Shown piece by piece: positions 1-8,738 of a stretch of 64,000 nucleotides of DNA. The stretch spans positions 62,001-126,000 of the forward strand of contig NZ_JOCB01000002.1 of NCBI RefSeq assembly GCF_000718775.1, in the 5' to 3' direction. The translations under genes were made by a program, and so were the position numbers. The stretch's first letter is position 1, and each line of letters opens with the position of its first letter. Source of the stretch: Streptomyces sp. NRRL S-31 (GTDB lineage Bacteria > Actinomycetota > Actinomycetes > Streptomycetales > Streptomycetaceae). The notes under the pieces were generated by a model. That model saw only the letters and a program-made list of their open reading frames with translations. It had not been told where the DNA came from and searched no databases.

Positions 1-72
1 AGCCAGGGCCACCACCACGAACATCAACACGAGCGCACCGGCCATGATCCGGTTCCGGGTTTTCGGGTCCAC
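1..72 (-). CDS. small membrane protein, 5' part only
   Basis: The first 24 codons of a leftward gene whose 3' end lies outside the window. A GTG at 72 opens a frame that begins MDPKTRNRIMAG and runs straight into a hydrophobic stretch (ALVLMFVVVALA), so it looks like a short charged head followed by one transmembrane helix. It starts 11 bases after the thpR stop on the same strand and could be cotranscribed with it. I do not recognise a function. The start is inferred; an internal ATG in the same frame is the alternative. Confidence 0.5.
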   Translation of the reverse strand, partial: MDPKTRNRIMAGALVLMFVVVALA

Positions 73-82
73 GTATTCGAGA

Positions 83-649
83 CTAACCGGCCCCGCCCAG
101 TGCCCAGCGGCCGACCACCTCGTACCGCGGCTGCTCCCCGGGCGTCCCGCCCCGCGGCAGACGGCTGCGCACCAGTGCCAGGTCGGTGACCTCCCAGCTC
201 CGGCCGGAGAACGCGCGCAGCAGTTCCACGTACGGCCGCACGTCCATCCCGTCCCGGCCGCGGGCCAGCGTCAGATGGGCCTTGTACCGGCGGGGCTCCC
301 CCATCGGCACCCCGGCCTTGCGCGCCGCCGCCTCCGCCCGGCCGGCCAGCAGCCGCAGCTCGGCCACGTCTCCCCGGGCGCCCGCCCACAGCGCACCGCC
401 GAACCGGCCACCGCCCGCGACGGCGAGGGTGAAGGGCGCGGCGTGCCGGGCGGCGCGGGCCAGCCGGTCCGTCAGGGCGGGTACGAGGTCGTCGGCGACC
501 TCGCCGTAGAAGGCCAGGGTGAAGTGCCAGCCGGGGCGGCCCGTCCAGCGCAGCCGGCCGGCGTCCGGCAGCCGCCGCAGCCGGTCCACCTCCGCGGCGA
601 TCTCGTCCGCGACGTCGTCCGGGGGCAGCACGGCGGCGAAGAGTCTCAT
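83..649 (-). CDS. thpR: RNA 2',3'-cyclic phosphodiesterase (2'-5' RNA ligase family)
   Basis: A 188-residue member of the 2H phosphoesterase superfamily, which opens 2',3'-cyclic phosphates on RNA ends and can join 2'-5' linkages in vitro. The two signature HxT motifs are present, HFT near residue 42 and HLT near residue 125, at the spacing expected for the two symmetric halves of the fold. Length is normal for ThpR. The ATG at 649 gives the typical MRLFAAVLPP start. It is divergent from the acetyltransferase gene across only 39 bases, so the two promoters must be very compact. The cellular substrate cannot be told from sequence. Confidence 0.9.
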   Translation of the reverse strand: MRLFAAVLPPDDVADEIAAEVDRLRRLPDAGRLRWTGRPGWHFTLAFYGEVADDLVPALTDRLARAARHAAPFTLAVAGGGRFGGALWAGARGDVAELRLLAGRAEAAARKAGVPMGEPRRYKAHLTLARGRDGMDVRPYVELLRAFSGRSWEVTDLALVRSRLPRGGTPGEQPRYEVVGRWALGGAG

Positions 650-688
650 GCCCTCACGATCCCAGACGCCGGTGGGCATGATGGGGCG

Positions 689-1213
689 ATGACGATCACC
701 ATCCGAGAAGGCGGGCCGGAGGATCTCCCGGCGATGCTCGGCATGCTCGACAGCAGCGTGGAGTGGCTGGTCGCCCGGGGGCGCACCCGCCAGTGGGGCA
801 CCGAGCCCCTGTCGGGGCGCGCGGGGACGGTGGCGGCGGTGACGCGCGCCATGGCGGCGGGCACCACGTACATCGCCGAGGTGGACGGTGTCCCGGCCGC
901 CACGCTCACCCTCACGGACGCGCCCGGCTCCTACCTGTCCCACCTGCCGCCGCCCGGCGAGCCCGAGCGGTACATCCACTGGCTCGCCTCCGACCGCCGC
1001 TTCCGGGGCCGGGGCGTGGGCGCCGCCCTGCTGGCGCACGCCGCCGAGGTGACCCGGCGGGCCGGGGTGGGCCTGCTGCGCGTGGACTGCTACGCCGGTG
1101 ACGACCGCGGGCTCGTCGCCTACTACGAGGCCAACGGCTTCACACCGACGCACACCTACACCCACGGCCCGGACGCCTGGCCGGGCCAGGTACTGGCCCG
1201 CAGAACGGACTGA
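689..1213 (+). CDS. GNAT family N-acetyltransferase
   Basis: A 174-residue single-domain acetyltransferase. The acetyl-CoA pyrophosphate loop is visible as RGRGVGAALLAHA around residues 106-118, followed by the conserved beta-bulge region and a YYEANGF motif near the C terminus. The ATG at 689 is chosen because the thpR divergent start lies just upstream. No Shine-Dalgarno is seen; CATGAT six bases before the ATG could be a -10 box of a leaderless transcript. The acceptor substrate is unknown. A strong hairpin begins right at the stop codon. Confidence 0.85.
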   Translation: MTITIREGGPEDLPAMLGMLDSSVEWLVARGRTRQWGTEPLSGRAGTVAAVTRAMAAGTTYIAEVDGVPAATLTLTDAPGSYLSHLPPPGEPERYIHWLASDRRFRGRGVGAALLAHAAEVTRRAGVGLLRVDCYAGDDRGLVAYYEANGFTPTHTYTHGPDAWPGQVLARRTD

Positions 1214-1239
1214 CCCCCTCCGAGACCTCGGAGGGGGTC
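1212..1239. terminator. bidirectional hairpin terminator
   Basis: A perfect 13-bp inverted repeat (GACCCCCTCCGAG and its complement) with a two-base loop overlaps the stop of the GNAT gene. It lies between that gene and the convergent MFS gene, so it can serve both. No clear U-tract, as is common in Streptomyces. Confidence 0.75.
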
Positions 1240-1303
1240 GGAGCCCGCCACCGGACTCCCGACAGCGAACCAGGTCCGGGACCGCCCGGCGGCCCGGAGC
1301 CCA

Positions 1304-1400
1304 CCCTGGACCCCGGGGCATCGGCCCGCGGCCCGAAGTCCACCCGGACCCCGAAGCCATCGGCCCGGGGCCCGAAGCCGCCTTCGGACCCCGGGCCGCC
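1304..1400. repeat. imperfect ~39-bp GC-rich tandem repeat
   Basis: The 227-base gap between the GNAT and MFS genes holds degenerate repeats. CATCGGCCCGCGGCCCGAAG at 1319-1338 recurs at 1358-1377 with one change, and the flanking GGACCCCG element recurs three times. I see no gene in it; it is probably slippage-prone convergent intergenic sequence. Confidence 0.6.
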
Positions 1401-1440
1401 GGGGAACCGGCCGGCCGACGCCCGGCGAACCCCCGGAGGG

Positions 1441-2787
1441 CTACGCCGCGGCAGCCAGCCGTTCCCGTTCGCGCGGGACGAAGCGGACCCGCGGATGGCC
1501 GCCGTGCCAGCCCACCGACAGCCGCAGACCACCGATACGGGACAGCACCAGACCGATCGCACCCGCCGCGACGACCGACACCACGCCACCGGCCGCGAAG
1601 CCGATCCGGGCGCCGTAGGTGTCGGTGATCCAGCCGACGACCGGCGCGCCCAGCGGAGTGCCGCCCATGAACACCATCATGAACAGGGCCATCACCCGGC
1701 CGCGCATGGCCGGGTCGGTGGCCATCTGCACCGCCGTGTTCGCGGTGACGTTGACAGTCATCCCGAAGATCCCGATCGGGACCATGAGCAGCGCGAACAG
1801 CCAGTACGACGGGGCCACCGCGGCCACGGTCTCCAGCGCGCCGAAGGCCAGCGCGGCGGCGATCAGCACCCGCAGCCGGGCCGTGCCGCGCCGGGCGGCG
1901 AGCAGGGCGCCGACCAGGGAGCCGACGGCCATCAGGGTGTTGAAGAGGCTGTAGGCACCGGCGCCGGCCCGGAAGACGTCGTCCGCGTAGGCGGAGAGCC
2001 ACACCGGGAAGTTGAAGCCGAAGGTGCCGATGAAGCCGACCAGGACGATCGGCCAGATCAGCTCCGGCCGCCCGGCCACGTAGCGCAGGCCCTCGCGCAG
2101 CTGGCCCTTGCCGCGCGGCGCGCGCTGGACCACGTGCAGTTCGCGGGCGCGCATCAGCAGCAGACCGGTGATGGGCGCGGCGAAGGACAGGCCGTTGGCG
2201 AGGAACGCCCAGCCGGTGCCCACACCGGTGATCATCAGTCCCGCGACGGCGGGGCCGACGAGCCGGGCGGACTGGAAGTTCGCCGAGTTCAGGCTGACCG
2301 CGTTCTGGAGCTGGTCGGGGCCGACCATCTCGGAGACGAAGGACTGGCGGGCCGGGTTGTCGACGACCGTGGCGAGGCCGACGGCGAAGGCGGCGACGTA
2401 GACGTGCCAGACCTGGACATGGCCGGTGAGGGTCAGCGCGGCGAGCGCCAGTCCGGTGAGGGCCATCGAGGTCTGCGTGACCAGCAGGGCGGGCCGCTTG
2501 GGCAGCCGGTCCACGAGGACCCCGCCGTAGAGGCCGAACAGCAACATCGGCAGGAACTGGAGGGCCGTCGTGATGCCGACGGCCGCGGAGGAGCCGGTGA
2601 GGCTGAGGACCAGCCAGTCCTGGGCGATGCGCTGCATCCAGGTGCCCGTGTTGGAGACGACCTGGCCGATGAAGAAGAGGCGGTAGTTCCGGATCTTCAG
2701 CGAGCTGAACATCGAGGACTTGCGGGAAACGGGTGTCGTAGCGGCGGTCGGTGCGGGGGCGGAAGGTGTTCCGGATCCCGTACTCAA
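1441..2787 (-). CDS. MFS transporter, DHA-type exporter
   Basis: A 448-residue polytopic protein of the major facilitator superfamily (MFS_3/EntS-like layout), about 12 membrane helices, with the loop motif DRLPKRPALL between helices 2 and 3. The start is taken as TTG at 2787 because GGAGG lies about nine bases upstream; a more upstream frame is open but would run into the MarR gene. Its position 26 bases after a MarR gene on the same strand indicates a repressor-exporter operon, most likely for drug or toxic-metabolite efflux. The substrate cannot be predicted. An internal ATG (MFSSLK) is the other start candidate. Confidence 0.85.
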   Translation of the reverse strand: MSTGSGTPSAPAPTAATTPVSRKSSMFSSLKIRNYRLFFIGQVVSNTGTWMQRIAQDWLVLSLTGSSAAVGITTALQFLPMLLFGLYGGVLVDRLPKRPALLVTQTSMALTGLALAALTLTGHVQVWHVYVAAFAVGLATVVDNPARQSFVSEMVGPDQLQNAVSLNSANFQSARLVGPAVAGLMITGVGTGWAFLANGLSFAAPITGLLLMRARELHVVQRAPRGKGQLREGLRYVAGRPELIWPIVLVGFIGTFGFNFPVWLSAYADDVFRAGAGAYSLFNTLMAVGSLVGALLAARRGTARLRVLIAAALAFGALETVAAVAPSYWLFALLMVPIGIFGMTVNVTANTAVQMATDPAMRGRVMALFMMVFMGGTPLGAPVVGWITDTYGARIGFAAGGVVSVVAAGAIGLVLSRIGGLRLSVGWHGGHPRVRFVPRERERLAAAA

Positions 2788-2813
2788 AGGGTTTCGCCTC
2801 CTTCGGTGGCTGC

Positions 2814-3251
2814 TTACAGGTGTGCGAGCTTCTCCAGCACGGGGGCGGCGGTGCGCAGGGCGGCCCACTCGTCGTCGTCCAGGCCCTCGACCAGGCCGGC
2901 GAGGAAGGCGTTCCGCTTGCGGCGGCTCTCCTCGAGCATCGCCTCGGCCTGTTCGGTCTGGGTGACGACCTTCTGGCGCCGGTCCTCGGGGTGCGGCTCC
3001 AGCCGGACCAGCCCCTTGCCCTCCAGCAGCGCGACGATGCGGGTCATCGAGGGCGGCTGGACGTGCTCCTTGCGCGCCAGCTCACCCGGCGTGGCCGAGC
3101 CGCAGCGGGCGAGGGTGCCGAGCACCGACATCTCGGTGGGGCTCAGCGACTCGTCGACCCGCTGGTGCTTGAGCCGACGGGACAGCCGCATCACGGCGGA
3201 GCGGAGGGCGTTCACGGCGGCAGCATCGTCGCCATGGGTAAGATCCGGCAT
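2814..3251 (-). CDS. MarR family transcriptional regulator
   Basis: A 145-residue winged-helix regulator. The central part (residues about 40-105) matches the MarR fold: LSPTEMSVLGTLARCG, then the recognition-helix region VQPPSMTRIVALLEGKG, then the wing LEPHPEDRRQKVV. It is first in an operon with the MFS exporter, so it most likely represses that operon and its own expression, with a ligand releasing it. An inverted-repeat candidate operator lies immediately upstream, almost touching the start codon. Confidence 0.9.
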   Translation of the reverse strand: MPDLTHGDDAAAVNALRSAVMRLSRRLKHQRVDESLSPTEMSVLGTLARCGSATPGELARKEHVQPPSMTRIVALLEGKGLVRLEPHPEDRRQKVVTQTEQAEAMLEESRRKRNAFLAGLVEGLDDDEWAALRTAAPVLEKLAHL

Positions 3252-3254
3252 GTT

Positions 3255-3284
3255 CTTTAGCGTAACTCATTACTCTGACTAAAG
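3255..3284. promoter_or_regulatory. candidate MarR operator
   Basis: Nested inverted repeats a few bases upstream of the MarR start: CTTTAG (3255-3260) pairs with CTAAAG (3279-3284), and inside it GTAACTCATTAC (3262-3273) is a GTAA/TTAC palindrome. The stretch is unusually AT-rich for this genome. Operator function is inferred from position. Confidence 0.6.
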
Positions 3285-3405
3285 ACCACCGGGGCGCACC
3301 CGCACGGCCGTGATGCCCGCCACTGCCGGAAAGAACACCGGGGAGAGCATCGTGGAGAACACCGGGCAGCCGCCGGACAGCCGTCGGGGAACCGCCGGGT
3401 GAAAA

Positions 3406-3445
3406 GAACGAGCGCCCGGGACCGTGCGGGTCCGGGCGCTCGTTC
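3406..3445 (-). terminator. intrinsic terminator of the purine permease gene
   Basis: A 14-bp perfect stem (GAACGAGCGCCCGG and complement) with a 12-base loop lies 52 bases past the permease stop. On the minus strand it is followed by TTTTC, a short U-tract. Confidence 0.85.
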
Positions 3446-3497
3446 GGGACGGCCTCGGGGCTCCCTCTGTGGAGGGGCTACGGGGCCGGGGGGCGGC

Positions 3498-4949
3498 TCA
3501 CGTCAGGCCGAGGGCCGGCATCAGGTAGTAGAAGGCGAAGACGGCCGAGACGACGTACATCGGCACCGGGATCTCCCGGGCCCGCCCGGCGACCAGGCGC
3601 AGCACCGTGAAGGTGATGAAGCCCATGCCGATGCCGTTCGTGATCGAGTAGGTGAACGGCATCATCAGCATCGTCACGAAGGCCGGGATGGCGATCGTGT
3701 AGTCCGCCCAGTCGATCTCCTTGACGGAGTTCGACAGGATCAGGAAGCCCACCGCGATCAGCGCCGGGGTGGCCGCCTGGGACGGGACCATCGTGGCGAT
3801 CGGGGTGAGGAACAGCGCCACGGCGAAGAGGCCGCCGGTGACGACGTTCGCGAGGCCGGTGCGGGCACCCTCGCCGACGCCCGCCGTGGACTCCACGAAG
3901 GCGGTGGTGGCCGAGGAGGAGCTGGCACCGCCGGCGGCGACCGCGAGGCCGTCGACCAGGAGGACCTTGTTGATGCCGGGCATGTAGCCCTCGGCGTCGG
4001 TCAGCTTGGCCTCGTCGCTGATGCCCATGATCGTGCCCATCGCGTCGAAGAAGCACGACAGCAGGACCGTGAAGACGAAGAGGATGCCGGTCAGCACGCC
4101 GACCTTGGAGAAGCCGCCGAACAGGCTGACCTGGCCGACCAGGCCGAAGTCGGGGGTGGCGACCGGGTTGCCCGGCCACTTCGGCACGGTCAGGCCCCAG
4201 GACGGGATGGTGGCGACCGCGTTGATGACCACCGCGAGCACGGTCATGCCGACGATGGAGATGAGGATCGCGCCCGGCACCTTGCGGACGATCAGCGCGA
4301 AGGTGAGCAGCGCGCCGAGGACGAAGACCAGCACCGGCCAGCCGAGGAGGTGGCCGCCCGTGCCCAGCTGGAGCGGGACGGTGGTCTGGGCGGCGTCCGG
4401 CATGCGGGTGACGAAGCCGGAGTCGACCAGGCCGATCAGCATGATGAACAGGCCGATACCGATGGAGATCGCCTTGCGCAGGCCGAACGGCACGGCGTTC
4501 ATCACGCGCTCGCGCAGACCGGTGGCGACCAGCAGCATGACCACGAAACCGGCCAGCACGACCATGCCCATGGCGTCCGGCCAGGACATGCGCGGCGCGA
4601 GCTGGAGCGCGACGACGGAGTTCACGCCGAGGCCGGCGGCGAGCGCGATCGGCACGTTGCCGATGACACCCATCAGCAGGGTGGAGAACGCGGCCGTCAG
4701 CGCGGTCGCCGTCACCAGCTGGCCGTTGTCCAGATGATGCCCGTACATGTCCTTCGCGCTGCCCAGAATGATCGGGTTCAGCACGATGATGTACGCCATC
4801 GCGAAGAAGGTGGCGAGACCGCCACGGACCTCACGGACGACGGAGCTGCCGCGCTCGGAGATCTTGAAGTAACGGTCGAGGGCGCCGTAGGCGGGTTCGC
4901 CGCCCGGCCTTTCCGGGGTGGGGACCTTGGCCGGTGCCGAGGTGGACAT
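3498..4949 (-). CDS. NCS2 family purine permease (AzgA-like)
   Basis: A 483-residue inner-membrane permease of the nucleobase-cation symporter 2 family, AzgA branch (adenine, guanine and hypoxanthine import). Typical landmarks are the ISERGSSVVREVRGGLATFFAMAY entry to helix 1, the NPIIL motif, GLGVNS in helix 3 and the CFFDAMGTIMGISDE motif that aligns with the substrate-binding helices of AzgA proteins. Start ATG 4949 has GGAGG six bases upstream. Monocistronic, with its own terminator. The 148-base region upstream has AT-rich palindromic bits (TATGAACATA at about 5032) that may carry regulation, but I do not see a purine riboswitch. Confidence 0.88.
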   Translation of the reverse strand: MSTSAPAKVPTPERPGGEPAYGALDRYFKISERGSSVVREVRGGLATFFAMAYIIVLNPIILGSAKDMYGHHLDNGQLVTATALTAAFSTLLMGVIGNVPIALAAGLGVNSVVALQLAPRMSWPDAMGMVVLAGFVVMLLVATGLRERVMNAVPFGLRKAISIGIGLFIMLIGLVDSGFVTRMPDAAQTTVPLQLGTGGHLLGWPVLVFVLGALLTFALIVRKVPGAILISIVGMTVLAVVINAVATIPSWGLTVPKWPGNPVATPDFGLVGQVSLFGGFSKVGVLTGILFVFTVLLSCFFDAMGTIMGISDEAKLTDAEGYMPGINKVLLVDGLAVAAGGASSSSATTAFVESTAGVGEGARTGLANVVTGGLFAVALFLTPIATMVPSQAATPALIAVGFLILSNSVKEIDWADYTIAIPAFVTMLMMPFTYSITNGIGMGFITFTVLRLVAGRAREIPVPMYVVSAVFAFYYLMPALGLT

Positions 4950-5097
4950 GCGGGACCTCCACCAGCGGGGTTCCCCCGATCCCCGTTGGAGTTTCATACG
5001 AGCGGAAGTGGTCAGAGACAAACGGTTTCAGTATGAACATATGAGTCCTAGATCGCTATCTCCGCGCGTAGACACCGGCGCCGCATAAGCTGTGCGC

Positions 5098-5355
5098 ATG
5101 GCTAAGTGGACTCCCCAGCACGAGGCGCCGGAACCCCTGGAGGGGCCCGTGGTCGCCACGATCACCGGCGGCACCCTCGTGTGGTTCGTCCTCTTCCTGG
5201 TGCAGCTGCCGTTCTACCGCTGGTTCGACGACCACGGGCATCTGTGGTGGCTGTGGACCTGTCTGGCGGGCGGCGGACTGGGCCTGATCGGCGTCTGGTA
5301 CGTCCGCAAGCGGGACGCGGCGATCCGGCGGGCGGCGGGCGGGCCGGCGGCCTGA
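5098..5355 (+). CDS. DUF2530 small membrane protein
   Basis: An 85-residue protein with two predicted transmembrane segments (about residues 24-42 and 52-72) and a basic, cytoplasmic C-terminal tail. The EPLEGPVVATITGGTLVWFV opening is characteristic of the DUF2530 family of actinobacteria. I chose ATG 5098 over GTG 5092; CATAAGCT just upstream could be a -10 box for a nearly leaderless transcript. Function unknown. It precedes the P-type ATPase by 58 bases on the same strand. Confidence 0.8.
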   Translation: MAKWTPQHEAPEPLEGPVVATITGGTLVWFVLFLVQLPFYRWFDDHGHLWWLWTCLAGGGLGLIGVWYVRKRDAAIRRAAGGPAA

Positions 5356-5413
5356 GCCCCGGCCCGCGCGGGCCGGCAAGCGTTCGGGCACGGACGCACG
5401 TACCGTCGATGGC

Positions 5414-7810
5414 ATGAGCCATATAGACGCGGGCGCCGAACTCGACCCCGGGCGTCCCGCGGCCCCGCCCGTGATCCGGCCGGCGGGGCTGACCGGTGCG
5501 GAGGTGGCCGAACGGCGCTCGCGCGGCGAGGTCAACGACGTGCCGGTGCGCAGCAGCCGGTCGCTGGGGGAGATCGTCCGGGCGAACGTCTTCACCCGGT
5601 TCAACGCGATCATCGGCGTGCTCTGGCTGATCACGCTGTTCGTCGCGCCGATCCAGGACAGCCTCTTCGGCTTCGTGATCCTCGCCAACACCGGGATCGG
5701 CATCGTCCAGGAGTGGCGGGCCAAGCAGACCCTGGACTCGCTCGCGGTGATCGGGGAGGCCCGGCCGACGGTCCGGCGGGACGGGGTGGCGACCGAGGTG
5801 GCCACCGACGAGATCGTGCTGGACGACCTCATCGAGATCGGCCCCGGCGACAAGGCCGTGGTCGACGGGGTGTGCGCCGAGGCGGACGGGCTGGAGATCG
5901 ACGAGTCGCTGCTGACCGGCGAGGCCGACCCCGTCGTCAAACGCCCCGGCGACCCGATCATGTCCGGCAGCTTCGTGGTCGCGGGCGGCGGCGCCTTCCA
6001 GGCCACCAAGGTGGGCCGCGAGGCCTACGCCGCCCGGCTCGCCGACGAGGCGTCCCGGTTCACGCTGGTCCACTCCGAGCTGCGCAGCGGTATCTCGACG
6101 ATCCTCAAGTACGTCACCTGGATGATGGTCCCGGCGGCGCTGGGGCTCGTCGTCACCCAGCTCGTCGTGAAGAACGACGATCTGAAGGGCGCCGTGTCCC
6201 GCACGATCGGCGGGATCGTGCCGATGGTCCCCGAGGGGCTGGTGCTGCTCACCTCGGTGGCCTTCGCGATCGGGGTCATCCGGCTGGGCCGCAGGCAGTG
6301 CCTGGTGCAGGAACTGCCCGCCATCGAGGGGCTGGCCCGCGTCGACACCGTCTGCCTGGACAAGACCGGCACGCTGACCGAGGGCGGCATGGACGTCACC
6401 GAGCTGCGGGCGCTGGACGGGGTGGACGAGACGTACATCCGCAAGGTGCTCGGCGCGCTCGGCGAGTCCGACCCCCGCCCGAACGCCTCCCTGAAGGCCA
6501 TCATCGACGCCTATCCGGACAGCGAGGACTGGCGCTGCGTGGAGTCGCTCCCCTTCTCCTCGGCCCGCAAGTACAGCGGGGCCGCGTTCAGCGAGGGCGA
6601 CGGCGAGACCAGCACCTGGCTGCTGGGCGCCCCGGACGTGCTGCTCGCCGCCGAGGACCCGGCGCTGGCCGAGACCGGGCGGCTCAACGAGCAGGGGCTG
6701 CGGGTGCTGCTGCTGGCCCGCGCGCACCGCGATCTGGACGACCCCGAGCCGGCCCGGGGCGCCCGCCCCACCGCCCTGGTGGTGCTGGAGCAGCGGCTGC
6801 GCGCGGACGCGGCCGACACGCTGCGCTACTTCGCCGAGCAGGACGTCAAGGCCAAGGTCATCTCCGGGGACAACGCGGTGTCGGTCGGCGCGGTCGCGGC
6901 GAAGCTGGGTCTGGACGGCACGGCGGTGGACGCGCGGCGGCTGCCCGCCGACCGGCCGGGGATGGCCGGGGCGCTGGACTCGGCGACCGTCTTCGGGCGG
7001 GTCACCCCGCAGCAGAAGCGGGACATGGTCGGCGCGCTCCAGTCCCGCGGTCACACGGTCGCGATGACCGGGGACGGCGTGAACGACGTGCTGGCGCTGA
7101 AGGACGCGGACATCGGCGTCGCCATGGGCTCCGGCTCGGAGGCGACGCGGGCGGTGGCCCAGATCGTGCTGCTGGACAACAGCTTCGCGAGCCTGCCGTC
7201 GGTGGTCGGCGAGGGCCGCCGGGTGATCGGCAACATCACGCGGGTGGCGACGCTGTTCCTGGTGAAGACCGTCTACTCGGTGCTGCTGGCGCTGCTGGTG
7301 GTGTGCTGGGGGGTGGAGTACCCGTTCCTGCCTCGGCACCTGACCCTGCTGTCCACGCTCACCATCGGCGTCCCGGCCTTCTTCCTGGCCCTCGCGCCCA
7401 ATCCGGAGCGGGCGCGGCCCGGCTTCGTGCGCCGGGTGATGCGGTACGCGGTCCCGGGCGGCGTGGTGGCCGCAGTGGCGACCTTCGTGACGTACCTGCT
7501 GGCCCGGCACCACTACTCCGGCGCCGGTGCCCTGGACGCGGAGACCAGCGCGGCCACCCTGACGCTGTTCCTGGTCTCCATGTGGGTGCTGGCGATCGTC
7601 GCCCGCCCCTACACCTGGTGGCGGGTGGCCTTGGTGGCCGCGATGGGCGTGGCCTTCGTGCTGGTCCTCGCCGTCCCCGCGCTCCAGTCGTTCTTCGCCC
7701 TGAAGCTGGTCGGCATGGCGCTGCCGTGGACGGCGGTCGGTGTGGCGGTGGTGGCGGCGGCCGTCCTGGAACTGCTGTGGAAGTGGGTCGGCCGCCGCTT
7801 CCCGGACTGA
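5414..7810 (+). CDS. ctpE: cation-translocating P-type ATPase, CtpE-like
   Basis: A 798-residue P-type ATPase. The actuator motif TGEAD, the phosphorylation motif DKTGT (aspartate at about residue 316), and the hinge TGDGVNDVLALKDADIG are all intact, with helices around them. There are no N-terminal metal-binding CxxC domains. Sequence such as IVRANVFTRFNAIIGV and LVQELPAIEGLARVD closely resembles mycobacterial CtpE, reported to take up calcium. That assignment is from remembered similarity, so calcium is probable rather than proven. Magnesium or another divalent ion is the alternative. Start ATG 5414 lacks an SD. Confidence 0.85.
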   Translation: MSHIDAGAELDPGRPAAPPVIRPAGLTGAEVAERRSRGEVNDVPVRSSRSLGEIVRANVFTRFNAIIGVLWLITLFVAPIQDSLFGFVILANTGIGIVQEWRAKQTLDSLAVIGEARPTVRRDGVATEVATDEIVLDDLIEIGPGDKAVVDGVCAEADGLEIDESLLTGEADPVVKRPGDPIMSGSFVVAGGGAFQATKVGREAYAARLADEASRFTLVHSELRSGISTILKYVTWMMVPAALGLVVTQLVVKNDDLKGAVSRTIGGIVPMVPEGLVLLTSVAFAIGVIRLGRRQCLVQELPAIEGLARVDTVCLDKTGTLTEGGMDVTELRALDGVDETYIRKVLGALGESDPRPNASLKAIIDAYPDSEDWRCVESLPFSSARKYSGAAFSEGDGETSTWLLGAPDVLLAAEDPALAETGRLNEQGLRVLLLARAHRDLDDPEPARGARPTALVVLEQRLRADAADTLRYFAEQDVKAKVISGDNAVSVGAVAAKLGLDGTAVDARRLPADRPGMAGALDSATVFGRVTPQQKRDMVGALQSRGHTVAMTGDGVNDVLALKDADIGVAMGSGSEATRAVAQIVLLDNSFASLPSVVGEGRRVIGNITRVATLFLVKTVYSVLLALLVVCWGVEYPFLPRHLTLLSTLTIGVPAFFLALAPNPERARPGFVRRVMRYAVPGGVVAAVATFVTYLLARHHYSGAGALDAETSAATLTLFLVSMWVLAIVARPYTWWRVALVAAMGVAFVLVLAVPALQSFFALKLVGMALPWTAVGVAVVAAAVLELLWKWVGRRFPD

Positions 7811-7824
7811 GGTGCGCCCGGGGA

Positions 7825-7839
7825 GTCCCGGACCGGGAC
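7825..7839 (+). terminator. possible terminator hairpin
   Basis: GTCCCGG and CCGGGAC form a 7-bp inverted repeat around a single base, 14 bases past the ATPase stop; the real loop would use fewer pairs. Weak support. Confidence 0.35.
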
Positions 7840-7843
7840 CCTA

Positions 7844-7889
7844 CGTTTCCCTCGCGCACGTCGGCCGCTCGTTTCCCTAGCGCACGTCG
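7844..7889. repeat. 20-bp direct repeat
   Basis: CGTTTCCCTCGCGCACGTCG at 7844-7863 recurs at 7870-7889 with one change. The second copy contains the stop codon and last codons of the secreted-protein gene, so the first looks like a short duplication of that 3' end. Confidence 0.7.
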
Positions 7890-8707
7890 ACGTAGTCGCC
7901 GGCGGCGCTCACGGCCGGGGTGGTCGAGGTGCCCGCGAAGCTGAGGCGCCAGTAGCCGTCGTAGTTGGCGGTGGTGGTGGTCTTGACATTGCCGTACGAG
8001 TCGGCGTTCACCGTCTTGACCGTGGTGTAGGTGGTCGTGCCCGCCTTGCGGAACTGGAGCTTGACCGGCTGGCTCGCGTAGCCGTGGTACTGGTGGTCCT
8101 CCCAGCTGGCGCGGGACAGCTTGCCCGTCACCGTGAGGGTCTTGCCCTTGTAGACCGGCTCGGGGCCCGCGTCGGTCGTGAGCTTGGAGTAGCGCTGCAC
8201 CAGGGTGCTGCCAAGGCCGCTCTGGTCCTTGTAGCCGACCTTGCCCATGTCGGGGTTGCTCTGGTCCTGCCCGTTGAAGGCGACCGCCTCGGCGGCCACG
8301 TTCCAGGAACCGGCCCAGGCGTTCTTCAGGTCGCCGTCGGCCGGGTAGATGTCGACCGTGCCCTTGCAGGTGGCCGTCGTCGCCGAGGTGGCCGTGCAGG
8401 TGGCCGGGTTGTCGCCGTACAGCTCGGCGGTCGGGTCGTCGTACGAGCCCTTGTAGAGGGAGGCGTCGGTGTAGAAGTCGTTCGCGGTGACGTTCACGTC
8501 GGAGCCGTGCGTCAGCGTGTACGAGTAGGTGGCGCTGACCTCGTTGGTGGTGCCGACCTTGATCGCCTTGGCGATGGTGACCTGCGAGAAGCTGACGTTC
8601 AGCGTGTACGGCGTGCCCGAGTCACCGGTGGCGTGGGCGGCCGGGACTGCGAGGGCGGAGAGGGCCAGGGCGCCGGAGACGGCGGCCACGGTGGCACGTA
8701 TGCGCAT
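7877..8707 (-). CDS. secreted Ig-like protein, paralogue 1
   Basis: A 276-residue exported protein. Residues 1-26 are a Sec signal peptide (MRIRATVAAVSGALALSALA, cleavage after AHA). The mature part has an N-terminal beta-rich domain with a CTATSATTATCKG disulfide-type pair, and a C-terminal beta-sandwich (about residues 180-276) with KGKTLTVTGKL, VKLQFRK and YDGYWRLSFAG, as in many Streptomyces wall or secreted proteins. It is one of three adjacent paralogues. It has its own promoter region with palindromes, and the upstream pair of paralogues ends in a terminator. Function unknown; some relatives are labelled calcium-binding, which I cannot support from the sequence. Confidence 0.85.
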   Translation of the reverse strand: MRIRATVAAVSGALALSALAVPAAHATGDSGTPYTLNVSFSQVTIAKAIKVGTTNEVSATYSYTLTHGSDVNVTANDFYTDASLYKGSYDDPTAELYGDNPATCTATSATTATCKGTVDIYPADGDLKNAWAGSWNVAAEAVAFNGQDQSNPDMGKVGYKDQSGLGSTLVQRYSKLTTDAGPEPVYKGKTLTVTGKLSRASWEDHQYHGYASQPVKLQFRKAGTTTYTTVKTVNADSYGNVKTTTTANYDGYWRLSFAGTSTTPAVSAAGDYVDVR

Positions 8708-8738
8708 GTGTGTGTTCCCTTGGAGGGAGAAGTGATCG

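Noticed and set aside
3399..5036. A 545-codon plus-strand open frame across the purine permease
   Set aside because: Composition is Asp/Arg/His/Gly-rich low complexity antisense to a clear membrane protein.
4950..5097. A purine riboswitch before the NCS2 permease
   Set aside because: I could not find the conserved three-way-junction core; only short AT-rich palindromes are present.
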